Source: Kamptonema formosum PCC 10802
Lineage (GTDB): Bacteria > Cyanobacteriota > Cyanobacteriia > Cyanobacteriales > Oscillatoriaceae
Assembly: GCF_000332335.1 (NCBI RefSeq)
Contig: NZ_KB235948.1
Span: 4,527,492-4,591,491, forward strand
Reading direction: 5' to 3'
Length of the DNA: 64,000 bases
The position numbers and the translations under genes were made by a program. The notes below the pieces were generated by a model. It saw only the letters and a list, made by a program, of their open reading frames with translations, searched no databases and was not told the origin of the DNA. Below are positions 42,936 through 50,914 of the stretch, in pieces. Each line of letters starts with the position of its first letter. Position 1 is the stretch's first letter.

Positions 42936-43895
42936 ATGTCTGTTGTGCTAGCCGGCACCGATAGTGGCGTTTTCCGGTGGGAGTCTCCAGAATCAGCGCT
43001 TCTCAAAGAAGAAAGCTCTCCTCCCGTCTCATTTTTAGCCGCAGCTCTTGGCAGTGCATTTGCCATATCTCAAGCCGGTGCCCTCTGGGCCAGAACAGGC
43101 CAAGGAGATTGGCAATTGGTGAGCGAACGTCCTGTTGCTGAAGAAGTATGGTCTTTTGCCGCTGACCCTTCTAAGCTGGGTCGGCTTTACTTGGGAGTTT
43201 CTCCAGCCCTCCTGCACATCAGCGATGATGGAGGCCAGACCTGGAGCGCTGTCCAATCGATTAAAAACATTCCAGGCTACTCAAACTGGACATTCCCACC
43301 GCCGCCCCACATCCCCCACGTCCGCTATATCGCCCCCGATCCGCAGGTTCCGGGTGGCGTCTATATCGGTGTCGAAGAAGGTGGCGTCTATCGCAGTGAG
43401 GATGGAAACCAGAGCTGGGAGAGCTTGAACCAGGGACTGTACTGGGATGTTCATACGGTAATTCCCTTGCCGAACAGCTCCAAGCTTTATGCCACAACAG
43501 GCAATGGCTTCTATCGCAGCGATGATGGCGGACTGCACTGGCAGCACATGATGCGAGGGCTGGAACGCTCCTACACCGTTCCTTGCGCTGTCATGCCAGG
43601 ACAGCCTGAGCGGGTTTACACTGCCGCTGCAGCGGGGCCACCGCCTACTTGGGCTGGGGGAGCCAATGCCGCCATTTACCGCAGCGACGATGGGGGAGAG
43701 CTCTGGGTGCAGTTGCGGCAAGGCTTGCCAGAGTCCTTTGACGAGATGGTGCGGCTGCTAGCTATAGATGAGACTGGCAGTATTTGGGCGGCAGCGGGGC
43801 ACCAAGTTTTCTGCAGCGCTAATGGGGGTGAGAGCTGGGAGCTGGTCGCCAAAGACCTGCCAGCGGTGAGGGCGCTGGCTGCAATCGGGCCCTGA
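42936..43895 (+). CDS. BNR/Asp-box repeat beta-propeller protein
   Basis: 319 aa from ATG 42936 (MSVVLAGTDSGVFRWESPES), with GGGGG 7 bp upstream; an ATG two codons earlier is less well spaced. Asp-box motifs recur at regular spacing: ISDDGGQTWSA, YRSEDGNQSWES, YRSDDGGLHWQH, YRSDDGGELWVQ and CSANGGESWEL. Such repeats form sialidase-like or photosystem II Ycf48-like beta-propellers (family knowledge); no sialidase catalytic residues are evident. No signal peptide, so probably cytosolic. The function is unknown; a protein-binding scaffold is an inference. A ~110-bp repeat copy (43908) follows the stop at once. Confidence 0.85.
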   Translation: MSVVLAGTDSGVFRWESPESALLKEESSPPVSFLAAALGSAFAISQAGALWARTGQGDWQLVSERPVAEEVWSFAADPSKLGRLYLGVSPALLHISDDGGQTWSAVQSIKNIPGYSNWTFPPPPHIPHVRYIAPDPQVPGGVYIGVEEGGVYRSEDGNQSWESLNQGLYWDVHTVIPLPNSSKLYATTGNGFYRSDDGGLHWQHMMRGLERSYTVPCAVMPGQPERVYTAAAAGPPPTWAGGANAAIYRSDDGGELWVQLRQGLPESFDEMVRLLAIDETGSIWAAAGHQVFCSANGGESWELVAKDLPAVRALAAIGP

Positions 43896-43907
43896 TGGGA
43901 GCCTGTT

Positions 43908-44016
43908 GTTTCAATCCCGTTTCCGGGATTCAGCTGGCCAAAAATCATCCGCTCCTACCCCCTGCTGAAATCATTGTCGCATTCATTTGGGCAGATTTGC
44001 ACAACGGGGATGCTCC
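43908..44016 (+). repeat. ~110-bp dispersed repeat, copy C
   Basis: Begins GTTTCAATCCCGTTTCCGGG ATTCAGCTGGCC, ends GCACAACGGGGATGCTCC; 12 bp after the BNR-repeat gene stop. Confidence 0.88.
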
Positions 44017-44218
44017 CTGCCGAGCCACCTGCGCGAGTGAGGCCCGCAAGACCTATTTTGCAGCTCTTGCGCTCTGCACCGGCTCTCGCTAGCAGCGAGA
44101 GCGAAGCTGCCAAGTCGAGGAGCCGTCGAGCGGGTGATTGCTGGGACTGGGGCGTTCAGGCACTGGGCAATGGTGGCGCTTCCAGAGCCGGTGTGTTCTT
44201 GGGGAAGGCGAGCCGGGC
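44017..44218. other. spacer with no supported gene
   Basis: About 200 bp between the repeat and the end of the fibrillin gene. Open frames here cover both strands without recognisable content. Confidence 0.4.
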
Positions 44219-44836
44219 TCACCGGCAGCTGTCTCGCACCAGCACATATAAATTTTGCCGGTTCCCGCGCATCAGGCGCAGAGTGCCGTCCAGATAGGTG
44301 ATATCTGACCACCCGCTAAAGGACAGAGGTGATTCGAGCGCATCTTCACCATTTATGCCTAAAGCGTCTCGGAAATCGCCGGCGCTCAAATCACTCGCGG
44401 GAATAGCGGATGCTTCCAAAAAATCAATGTTGAGGCGTTTGGAATTCTCGACTGTGTAGCGACCGGCAATTTTAGCAACGCCTTTTATTCCAGAGCCGGC
44501 AGTAAACTCAATGAGGTTGTTGTATTGCTGGCTGTCTGTGGAAATTTCTTGGAAAATGCCGGTGATGCTGACCGGCACCTTGGGGAGCTTTCCGAAGGCA
44601 AGCCGGTCTAGGGTCGTCTCTCGCTCTTGGCCAAAGCTGCTGTACAAAAGCCGCCAGCGCCCTTCCACTGCTTCCATCTGGCCGGTGGGATCTTCAGTTG
44701 GGGTTAAAGCCTCAATTTGTGAGGCGAGTTTCTCAATTTGCTCGCCGATTGCCGGGTCGCAGTTAAAGCCGGTGTCGGCGGCTGTTGAGATAGAAATCAG
44801 CTCTTCTTTGATGCTGGCCAGTTCGCTATTTACCAT
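44219..44836 (-). CDS. PAP/fibrillin family protein
   Basis: 205 aa from ATG 44836 (MVNSELASIKEELISISTAA); 17 upstream codons are open but unlike the family. Family features: LEGRWRLLYSSFG-like (VEGRWRLLYSSFGQER), VSITGIFQEISTDSQQYNNL and LSFSGWSDITYLDGTLRLMR GNRQNLYVLVRD. Family knowledge: fibrillins (plastid lipid-associated proteins) are lipocalin-like proteins of thylakoids and lipid droplets that protect photosystems under stress and bind lipids or carotenoids. No signal peptide. Consistent with a photosynthetic host. Confidence 0.88.
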   Translation of the reverse strand: MVNSELASIKEELISISTAADTGFNCDPAIGEQIEKLASQIEALTPTEDPTGQMEAVEGRWRLLYSSFGQERETTLDRLAFGKLPKVPVSITGIFQEISTDSQQYNNLIEFTAGSGIKGVAKIAGRYTVENSKRLNIDFLEASAIPASDLSAGDFRDALGINGEDALESPLSFSGWSDITYLDGTLRLMRGNRQNLYVLVRDSCR

Positions 44837-45206
44837 GTTCGCGTTTCGCATCGGACAGGTTCGATTGTATCTGGAAAGGCGGCTCACATTCGGGATTTGG
44901 AAGAGATTGCCAGATGCCGGTGATAATTTCCTCGTTCCTGGGCTTCTGCCTGGGAACGAGGAAACTTAGGGGTGGGGTGACGACCCCACATCAATTCGCC
45001 AACAGCATCGTGCGAAACTCACGCAAGGGAAAACTTTCGCCCGCCTGCGCCGGCGTTCAGAAAGCCTTGTTTCCTGCCGCCCCCCTGAAGCGTTCCTCGC
45101 GCAACCCTCACGGTGCGTGGACTTGATTCAAAATGCACATGAAATCGTACCAAAGAATCTTAAAAAAGTGATTGGATAACAGTCTGAAATGCCGGCGGGC
45201 TAAAGT
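44837..45206. other. 370-bp spacer with GTTCCCAGGC hairpin
   Basis: The stem at 44926-44964 (TTTCCTCGTTCC.TGGGC / GCCTGGGAACGAGGAAA) belongs to the family at 13787 and 30936. The rest (44965-45206) shows no gene. Confidence 0.65.
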
Positions 45207-45803
45207 TTATAAATCCTTGCCATAGAAGAGCCCCTTGATTGCGCTTTCACTCTCCCTCCAAATTCTCTTCATCGCAATCCGTTTTTGGACGCTAAACCAA
45301 AAACGGCCATTAGAATACTTCACCCACAACTGGTCTAGGGTTTGGAGGTCAGTACAGGGAAAACTCTGCCACGGATAGCCGGCCTTGAGGACGAGGCGAC
45401 GAGTTTCTATATCAGCTTCTTTCCATTTATTAGCTTTCAAAAGCTTATGGAGGTGGCTGTAGTCTATCCCTCTATCACTAGCGAGCGAGCCAGACGGTGA
45501 AGGAGGCGGAGAAACTGGTTTCGGTACAGGGGAGATTAAGGATGACGGTGCAGGAATTGGTGCAGGAGTCGGTGGATCTGGTTTCGGTACAGAGGGATTA
45601 AGGGCTTGCAATACTTCCGTAGCAGATTGATAGCAATTGCCTGCTGGAATTGATAGCATCTTATCTAATATCAGCCCCAACTCATTGCTAAGACTGGCCT
45701 GTTTTCGCCATACCCATTGCATGCGGTGAGGTGAAACTATTCGGGGATTCAAGCAGGGTGGATAATTTCCTATCGGCCTATAAATAGCCTGTAAATATGC
45801 CAC
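45207..45803 (-). pseudogene. 5'-truncated Ser/Thr kinase-GUN4 gene remnant
   Basis: The fragment reads SLSNELGLILDKMLSIPAGN CYQSATEVLQALNP, the end of a kinase catalytic domain. A Pro/Ser-rich linker follows (KPDPPTPAPIPAPSSLISPV), then a GUN4 domain (GIDYSHLHKLLKANKWKEAD IETRRLVL ... FPCTDLQTLDQLWVKYSNGR FWFSVQKRI). Many cyanobacterial kinases end in GUN4. The kinase lobes with HRD and DFG motifs are missing, and upstream codons before SLSN are unlike a kinase. It ends shortly after the GUN4 core (GLFYGKDL). Whether any translation remains is unknown; I read it as decay of a third kinase-type gene in the window. Confidence 0.7.
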
Positions 45804-46471
45804 CTCTGAGAACTTTTTCTACAGGTGCCTTTACGTTTCCTCATTCGGCTGCGGAAAGCGAGGGTTTTTCAAAAAAGGCGCAAAAAGGGGAGTTTGGATC
45901 TCGGGCCTTGGCCACACCGGCAGCAAGAAGTCCAAGCAGTGCCGCTGGCGGCAGAGAGCGAGTTACTGGCGCAAGCAGCTGCCATAGCCGTTACTTCCCG
46001 TGCCACCAGCAGTGGGCATGGCAGCAGCCGACAGCAGCCTAGCAGGTAGCAGCCAGGCCATCGCAGGAAAGGGTGAAAGGGGGGTTGGATTGAGCGACGC
46101 CCGTCATGTCGGGAAGAAAGCGGAAGAAACAGTGCGACCAAATAGTCGTGTTGAGAAAGCGGAGAAGATCGGGTCGGCGGAGAGGGTGCCGGCGCAATTT
46201 CGGTATGAGCCACCCGCCGCGAGTTGATCTTAACTGGCCACCAACGCCTGCACTAGCGGCAGCCCCACAGTCCAGACACCAGCGGCAGAGTGGAATAAAT
46301 GCGCTCGTTCCCTGACTCGCTTCGCGTTAACGGCTGTTGCAAGCAAAAATCGCTGCTCTTGGGCCTAGGATTGGGCGCTGTTGAAAGCCTAACTTTTTGT
46401 TAAGAATACGAGCGTGGGGATAAACAGCCATATAATTGGAGGGATATAAGCTGTCTAAGATACAGTAAAAA
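45804..46471. other. 670-bp region without a supported gene
   Basis: Overlapping frames on both strands (45797-46315) show low-complexity, CAGCAG/GCGGC-rich composition with no recognisable domain. The stretch at 46380-46460 (TTTTTGTTAAGAATACG ... CCATATAATTGG) is AT-rich and probably holds the promoter of parB, though a -35 box at proper spacing is not clear. Confidence 0.45.
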
Positions 46472-47515
46472 ATGCTCTCACAGCAGCGCCGGCCCTCAAC
46501 CTCATCTAACTCCCACCCAATAACTGAATACCAAGATAAGGGCTTTGAGGGAAACGGCTCTCAGCTACCAGCAGCCGCTCAACAGGTCCCACTGGCATCA
46601 ATTGTGCTGCCTCAATACCAGCCCCGGCATTATTTTGATGAAGCTGCTATGCAACAGCTGGCTGACAGCGTTAGGGCACACGGCATCCTTCAGCCCCTTT
46701 TGGTGCGGCCTGCGGGCGAGCGCCAGTACCTGCTGGTAGCCGGCGAGCGCCGGTACAAAGCAGCCCAGGCACTTGGACTGACTGAAGTGCCGGTGGTAGT
46801 GCGCGAGATGACTGATTCTGAAGCGGTACACTACGCCCTGGTGGAGAATTTGCAGCGCGAGGATTTGAACCCATTGGAGGAAAGCGAAGGAATCCTGCAA
46901 CTGCTGGCTTTCCGGCTGGAATGCGATTTAGCCGGTGTTGAGAGACGGCTATACCGGCTGGACAATCAAGCCAGAAAGAAAGCTACACAAAGCGCTTTGT
47001 GTAGCGGGGAAAGTGAAGCGGATGAGGCATGGGTTGGGGACAGACCGGAGAGTGCAGCGGATAAGGGGGAGGGAGAGGGGGAAATTCCCCAAAGCGCTTT
47101 GGGTAAATCAGACAGGGAAATAGTAGAGCAGGTATTTGCCGATCTGGGGCGGATGACCTGGCAGTCCTTCGTCCGCACCAGACTCCCCCTTCTCAAACTT
47201 CCTCCCGATATCCTGGAAGCCCTCCGCCTGGGGCGCATCGAATGGACTAAAGCCAAGGAAATTGCCAAGCTGGAGTCGGAGGCTGAGCGGAGGGCGCTTT
47301 TGGAAGAGGCGAGCGCTCAATCTCTGACCCTGCGCCAGATTCAAAAAGTGGTCAAGGAAAAGAAAACCCCTAGAGAGCAAGAAGAGCTGCAAGCTGAAAT
47401 GGAAAATATCTTCAAAAGAGCTAAGAAGTTCACGGCGTGGGACGACAGCGAAAAGTGCGACAAGTTAAAATTGCTGCTGGCCGAGTTGAAGTTGCTGCTG
47501 CTTGGGGAAGGGTAA
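46472..47515 (+). CDS. parB: ParB/Spo0J-family DNA-binding partition protein
   Basis: 347 aa. The N-terminal ParB domain (about 40-130) is intact: VPLASIVLPQYQPRHYFDEA (box I), LLVRPAGERQYLLVAGERRY KAAQALGL (box II, CTP-binding GERR) and VENLQREDLNPLEESEG. A helix-turn-helix-like part (about 220-300: LPPDILEALRLGRIEWTKAK) and a helical C-terminus follow. Residues about 165-215 are an insertion encoded by repeat-like DNA with two palindromes (see 46983 and 47088). Family knowledge: ParB binds parS and slides as a CTP-dependent clamp; it normally works with ParA, which is not in the window. It could be a solitary chromosomal or plasmid-derived paralogue. A biosynthetic cluster follows 118 bp downstream on the same strand. 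Confidence 0.87.
   Translation: MLSQQRRPSTSSNSHPITEYQDKGFEGNGSQLPAAAQQVPLASIVLPQYQPRHYFDEAAMQQLADSVRAHGILQPLLVRPAGERQYLLVAGERRYKAAQALGLTEVPVVVREMTDSEAVHYALVENLQREDLNPLEESEGILQLLAFRLECDLAGVERRLYRLDNQARKKATQSALCSGESEADEAWVGDRPESAADKGEGEGEIPQSALGKSDREIVEQVFADLGRMTWQSFVRTRLPLLKLPPDILEALRLGRIEWTKAKEIAKLESEAERRALLEEASAQSLTLRQIQKVVKEKKTPREQEELQAEMENIFKRAKKFTAWDDSEKCDKLKLLLAELKLLLLGEG
46983..47004. repeat. 22-bp perfect palindrome inside parB
   Basis: Perfect palindrome centred on AAAGCGCTTT with arms CTACAC/GTGTAG, within the insertion in the parB coding sequence. A second palindrome with the same core lies 84 bp downstream at 47088-47103 (CCCAAAGCGCTTTGGG). Confidence 0.9.
47088..47103. repeat. 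16-bp perfect palindrome inside parB
   Basis: CCCAAAGCGCTTTGGG, sharing the AAAGCGCTTT core with the palindrome at 46983-47004. Confidence 0.9.
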
Positions 47516-47632
47516 AAATGTTTTATAATTCCTTATTGAGAACAGAAAATATACATATAGTGTTTTTTTCGATCGCAGGCAATAAATAGGCTGGAATGAT
47601 TTCTATTTGAAAGCAATTTGCTGTAAGCAAAT

Positions 47633-48400
47633 ATGAAAAAAATTGCGATTGTCACCTTCTGCTTCAATCGAGAGCGGGAGCTGGTGCGCTGTATCAAGAG
47701 TGTTCAGGCTCAGCAGGATGCACCGCCCTTTGTCCATTACGTGTTTTCTGAGCGCGTTGAAGCTCTGAAGGAGGTAGCCGACGTGGCAAAGATGGAGAAT
47801 TTTGTTGACTGGGTTTCTATTACCAATCCTTATAGTGCTGAGCACTCTTCTCCTCGCATGGCCAAGCTCCGTCAGGCGGCTTTAGAGATGATACAAGAGC
47901 CATATGTCTGCTTCCTGGACGACGACAATGAAATTCTGCCGAATCATTTGATCAGTTTGTTTAATCTCATAGAAGCCCAGCAACTAGATGCTGCGTATTC
48001 CTGGAGGGTATTGGTTTACCCCGATGGTTCTCCGTTCGCGGGGGATTACTACCCCTGGAATCCAAACAAGGAAGTTGCGGAGTCTTTATACCGCTGGTGT
48101 GTGGAAAATGAGCTGATACGCCCAGGAGACTCTATTCTATACGATGGCCCCCGAAATTCGACCCATCCACATAATGTCGCCACCGTAGATATGAATGAGT
48201 GGTTGTTTCGCACCGCTTCCCTGCGCCGCCTGGGGTTCAACCCGGAATTTACCGAGGAGGAACTGGTAAATCAGGTGGGTGAGGATGACAAATTGTTAGA
48301 GAAAATTCTGCGAAGCGATTTTCGTTTTGAGTGCACTGAGAAGGCAACTGTTCGCTATTATCTAGGAGGTGTTTCTAATGCTAGACTCAACATCAACTGA
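47633..48400 (+). CDS. GT2-like glycosyltransferase (cluster gene 1)
   Basis: 255 aa. GT-A type fold: MKKIAIVTFCFNRERELVRC IKSVQAQ at the N-terminus, and the DxD-like motif PYVCFLDDDNEILPNHL near residue 97, then TVDMNEWLFRTASLRRLGFN and EDDKLLEKIL (the ED pair of GT2). Transfers a sugar from a nucleotide donor; donor and acceptor are unknown. No membrane segment. First gene of a compact same-strand run; its end overlaps the aminotransferase start by 23 bp, so the two are translationally linked. It probably acts in assembling or decorating the cluster product. The start ATG 47633 has no strong RBS. Confidence 0.82.
   Translation: MKKIAIVTFCFNRERELVRCIKSVQAQQDAPPFVHYVFSERVEALKEVADVAKMENFVDWVSITNPYSAEHSSPRMAKLRQAALEMIQEPYVCFLDDDNEILPNHLISLFNLIEAQQLDAAYSWRVLVYPDGSPFAGDYYPWNPNKEVAESLYRWCVENELIRPGDSILYDGPRNSTHPHNVATVDMNEWLFRTASLRRLGFNPEFTEEELVNQVGEDDKLLEKILRSDFRFECTEKATVRYYLGGVSNARLNIN
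48364..48370 (+). promoter_or_regulatory. ribosome binding site fixing the aminotransferase start
   Basis: AGGAGGT, 7 bp before ATG 48378, lies within the 3' end of the upstream glycosyltransferase gene. It decides in favour of 48378 over the GTG at 48369. Confidence 0.85.
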
Positions 48401-49682
48401 ATCAAGCCGAACCTCCGAATCAAGCAAACTAGCCATCAATGGGGGAACGCCTGTCTGTCAAAAGCCTTGGCCCACCTGGCCTCAATCCAACTCCGCAACG
48501 GAAAAAGCGGTCATTGATGTCTTGCGTAGCGGGCGCTGGACGATTAGCGGTTTTACCAATGGGCAGTTGGCTCAGGAGCAGATGTTTGCCGCAGCTTTTG
48601 CCGATTTTGTCGGGGTGAAGAACTGCATCCCTACCGATCACGGTACCTCAGCTCTAGAACTAGCTTTAGCCGCCAGCGGCGTGGGATCAGGAGATGAGGT
48701 GATTGTACCCGGGCTTACCTGGGTTGCCTGTCCCTATGCGGTGCTGGCGCAACAGGCGGTTCCGGTGCTGGCGGACGTAGATCCCTATACTATGTGCATC
48801 GCCCCCGAATCAGTGCGGCGCTTGCTGACGTCCAGAACGAAGGCTGTGCTGGTGGTTCATCTATACTGTCGTATCGCCGACATGGCTGCCTTAAACCGCA
48901 TTGCTACAGAGCACGATCTGGTGCTGATAGAAGACTGCGCCCAAGCCCATGGAGCCCGTTGGCGCGGAAGATGTGTGGGGAGTATAGGCAAAGTGGGAGC
49001 TTTCAGTATGCAACAGGGTAAACCTCTGACCTCTGGAGAAGGAGGCTGTTGTGTCACCGATGATGATGAACTTGCCGATCTGATCTATCGCCTGCGCACC
49101 GATGGCAGAAGCTTTTTACCGGATGTACAAGCGCTGGGAAAGATGCAATTGTGGGAGCGCGGTGGGGTAGCTGGGCGTAACCACTGCCTTTCTGATATTC
49201 AATTGGCGATCCTCACAGCCCAACTGAAGGACTTGCCGGCTCAAAACGTCCGTCGTCGGGAAAATGCTGCTTATCTGACAAAACTGTTGGGGCAAATACC
49301 GGGAGTGTCTATTCCCAATTTTCACGACCCCGACGACGAAGAGACTTACTATCACTTCGCCTTTTTCCTAAATGAAGAGTTTTTGCGGGGGCGTTCTCTT
49401 GCCTGGGTTAGCGAGGCTTTGTCAGCTGAACTCGGTGTCTGGATTCATCAGCCGTATGTGCCGCTGAATCGTCATCCTCTGTATGTTCCCGAGGAGAAAC
49501 ACTGGGTAAAGCAATGTGCCGAAGCTCGGCAAGCAGTGTGCAAAGAGCGTTTCACGCTTCCCCATGCAGAAGAGGTTTATGGCAAAACCCTGCTCCTGCA
49601 TCACTCCATCCTCCTGGCAGAGCGTAAGGACATGGATCTGATTGCTGCTGCGCTGAAAAAAGTTCATAAGGAAATGAAATGA
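48378..49682 (+). CDS. DegT/DnrJ/EryC1-type aminotransferase (scyllo-inosose aminotransferase-like)
   Basis: 434 aa. A PLP sugar aminotransferase: GLTWVACPYAVLAQQAVPVL ADVDPYTMC, LIEDCAQAHGARW and the PLP-Lys motif GAFSMQQGKPLTSGEGGCCV (K215). The SMQQ(G)K.LTSGEGG form is that of L-glutamine:scyllo-inosose / 2-deoxy-scyllo-inosose aminotransferases (StsC, BtrR, NeoB) and of AHBA synthase, rather than the usual sugar-nucleotide ArnB/DesV set (by recognition). Expected role: transamination of 2-deoxy-scyllo-inosose made by the next gene, to 2-deoxy-scyllo-inosamine and perhaps again to 2-deoxystreptamine. The stop overlaps the next start by 4 bp (ATGA), typical of coupled translation. Cytosolic. 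Confidence 0.9.
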   Translation: MLDSTSTESSRTSESSKLAINGGTPVCQKPWPTWPQSNSATEKAVIDVLRSGRWTISGFTNGQLAQEQMFAAAFADFVGVKNCIPTDHGTSALELALAASGVGSGDEVIVPGLTWVACPYAVLAQQAVPVLADVDPYTMCIAPESVRRLLTSRTKAVLVVHLYCRIADMAALNRIATEHDLVLIEDCAQAHGARWRGRCVGSIGKVGAFSMQQGKPLTSGEGGCCVTDDDELADLIYRLRTDGRSFLPDVQALGKMQLWERGGVAGRNHCLSDIQLAILTAQLKDLPAQNVRRRENAAYLTKLLGQIPGVSIPNFHDPDDEETYYHFAFFLNEEFLRGRSLAWVSEALSAELGVWIHQPYVPLNRHPLYVPEEKHWVKQCAEARQAVCKERFTLPHAEEVYGKTLLLHHSILLAERKDMDLIAAALKKVHKEMK

Positions 49683-50914
49683 TGCCCGCAAACACGACAG
49701 TGACATTCCATAACCGACAGCATTCTCAAGTAGAGGGACAGCCAGTCAGAATCGACTTTTTCTTCGCCGAACGGTCAATGCCCATCGTCGTAGGACAGGA
49801 TGTGCATCTGCAGTGTGTCGAGTTTTGCGCCCAGCGAAATCCCGATCTACTTTTTTTCATCGCTGATTCCCATGTCTGGAATCTGCATGGCAAGGAAATC
49901 GTCTCCCGCTACGGATATCACTTTCCCATTGAAAGTGTTTTGGTGGAACCAAGTGAGCAATGTAAGACCCTAGAATTGGTCAACCGCCTGCTGGAGACGG
50001 CGATGACAGCAGGGGTGACTCGTCGCAGTATCATCATAGCGCTGGGTGGCGGACTAACGGGGAATATTGCAGGTATGGTAGCCGGACTGCTCTATCGGGG
50101 CCTTTCCCTAGTGCATCTGCCCACATCCTTCCTAGCCATGTCAGATTCAATCCTTTCTCTCAAACAAGCGGTCAATGGTCGGGGCGGAAAGAATCTGTTT
50201 GGTATGTATTATTTGCCTGCTGCCAGCTTTGTGTCTGTTAACTTTCTGCGAACCCTGCCCGAGTTGGAACTCATTGCCGGAATCAATGAACTGATCAAGA
50301 ATTGTCTGGTGTTTGACGCCGAGCATATTGAAATCCTGCTCTCCCTGATCAATCAGCCTCAAAGTTGTTCCACCTGGATGCAGCTTGTAATTCTGGGAAT
50401 TGAGGCTAAACAGAAATTACTGCTGCACGATCCAAATGAAAGGAACATCGGCATTTCTCTGGAATACGGGCACACTGTTGGTCACGCTCTAGAGTATCAG
50501 GGCTATGGCCTGTCCCACGGTATTGCTGTTGGACTGGGAATGCTTGTGGCAGCTGCCATTTCCTTCAAGCGGGGGTGGTTGAGTGAACAGGAGTATTGGC
50601 TGCACTACGAACTGATCTACAGCGTCAATGGCCACCTACAATTTCCGCAAAATCTCGACTTGGATACTACTCTCAATATTATCCGGAAGGATAACAAACA
50701 CGGCTATCTCACTCTCAGTAAAGATCAGCATCCTTTTGTCCTGTTGCGGTCGATAGGAAGGGTTGAGCTCACTGAGGGAAAACCCCTAGTTGGCGTCAGG
50801 GAGGACGAAATTATCGCCGCTTTAGAACAGGCTCGGAGAGATGCAGGGAATACTTTCAGAAGAGAGACTGTGAGCAAGCGAATATATGGAACGGAGAAGT
50901 TGTTTGATGTTTGA
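49679..50914 (+). CDS. 2-deoxy-scyllo-inosose synthase-like sugar phosphate cyclase
   Basis: 411 aa, sugar phosphate cyclase superfamily. The NAD/substrate region reads IIALGGGLTGNIAGMVAGLL YRG (123-141), then SDSILSLKQAVNGRGGKNLF (155-174), as in 2-deoxy-scyllo-inosose synthases (BtrC, NeoC); dehydroquinate synthases have GGGV.GD and GGK..IN instead. Candidate metal ligands: E204 (NELIKN), H265 (EYGHTVGHA), H280 (LSHGIAVGLGM). Predicted reaction: glucose-6-phosphate to 2-deoxy-scyllo-inosose, the carbocycle of 2-deoxystreptamine aminoglycosides. The adjacent inosose-type aminotransferase supports this. It starts by ATGA overlap with the upstream gene; its 3' end overlaps the next gene by 8 bp. 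The alternative, an unassigned cyclase using another sugar phosphate such as sedoheptulose-7-phosphate, fits the heptose genes but not the DOI-type motifs. Confidence 0.88.
   Translation: MMPANTTVTFHNRQHSQVEGQPVRIDFFFAERSMPIVVGQDVHLQCVEFCAQRNPDLLFFIADSHVWNLHGKEIVSRYGYHFPIESVLVEPSEQCKTLELVNRLLETAMTAGVTRRSIIIALGGGLTGNIAGMVAGLLYRGLSLVHLPTSFLAMSDSILSLKQAVNGRGGKNLFGMYYLPAASFVSVNFLRTLPELELIAGINELIKNCLVFDAEHIEILLSLINQPQSCSTWMQLVILGIEAKQKLLLHDPNERNIGISLEYGHTVGHALEYQGYGLSHGIAVGLGMLVAAAISFKRGWLSEQEYWLHYELIYSVNGHLQFPQNLDLDTTLNIIRKDNKHGYLTLSKDQHPFVLLRSIGRVELTEGKPLVGVREDEIIAALEQARRDAGNTFRRETVSKRIYGTEKLFDV
50893..50899 (+). promoter_or_regulatory. ribosome binding site of the nucleotidyltransferase
   Basis: GGAGAAG ending 7 bp before ATG 50907, inside the 3' end of the cyclase gene; it supports 50907 rather than the upstream in-frame codon at 50886. 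Confidence 0.75.

Noticed and set aside
45797-46315. Short frames on both strands before parB
   Set aside because: Low-complexity composition, mutual overlap and no recognised domain.
49679-50914. Calling this gene aroB (3-dehydroquinate synthase)
   Set aside because: The GGGLTGN, KQAVN and GKNLFG motifs are those of DOI synthase, and the neighbouring genes do not fit the shikimate pathway.
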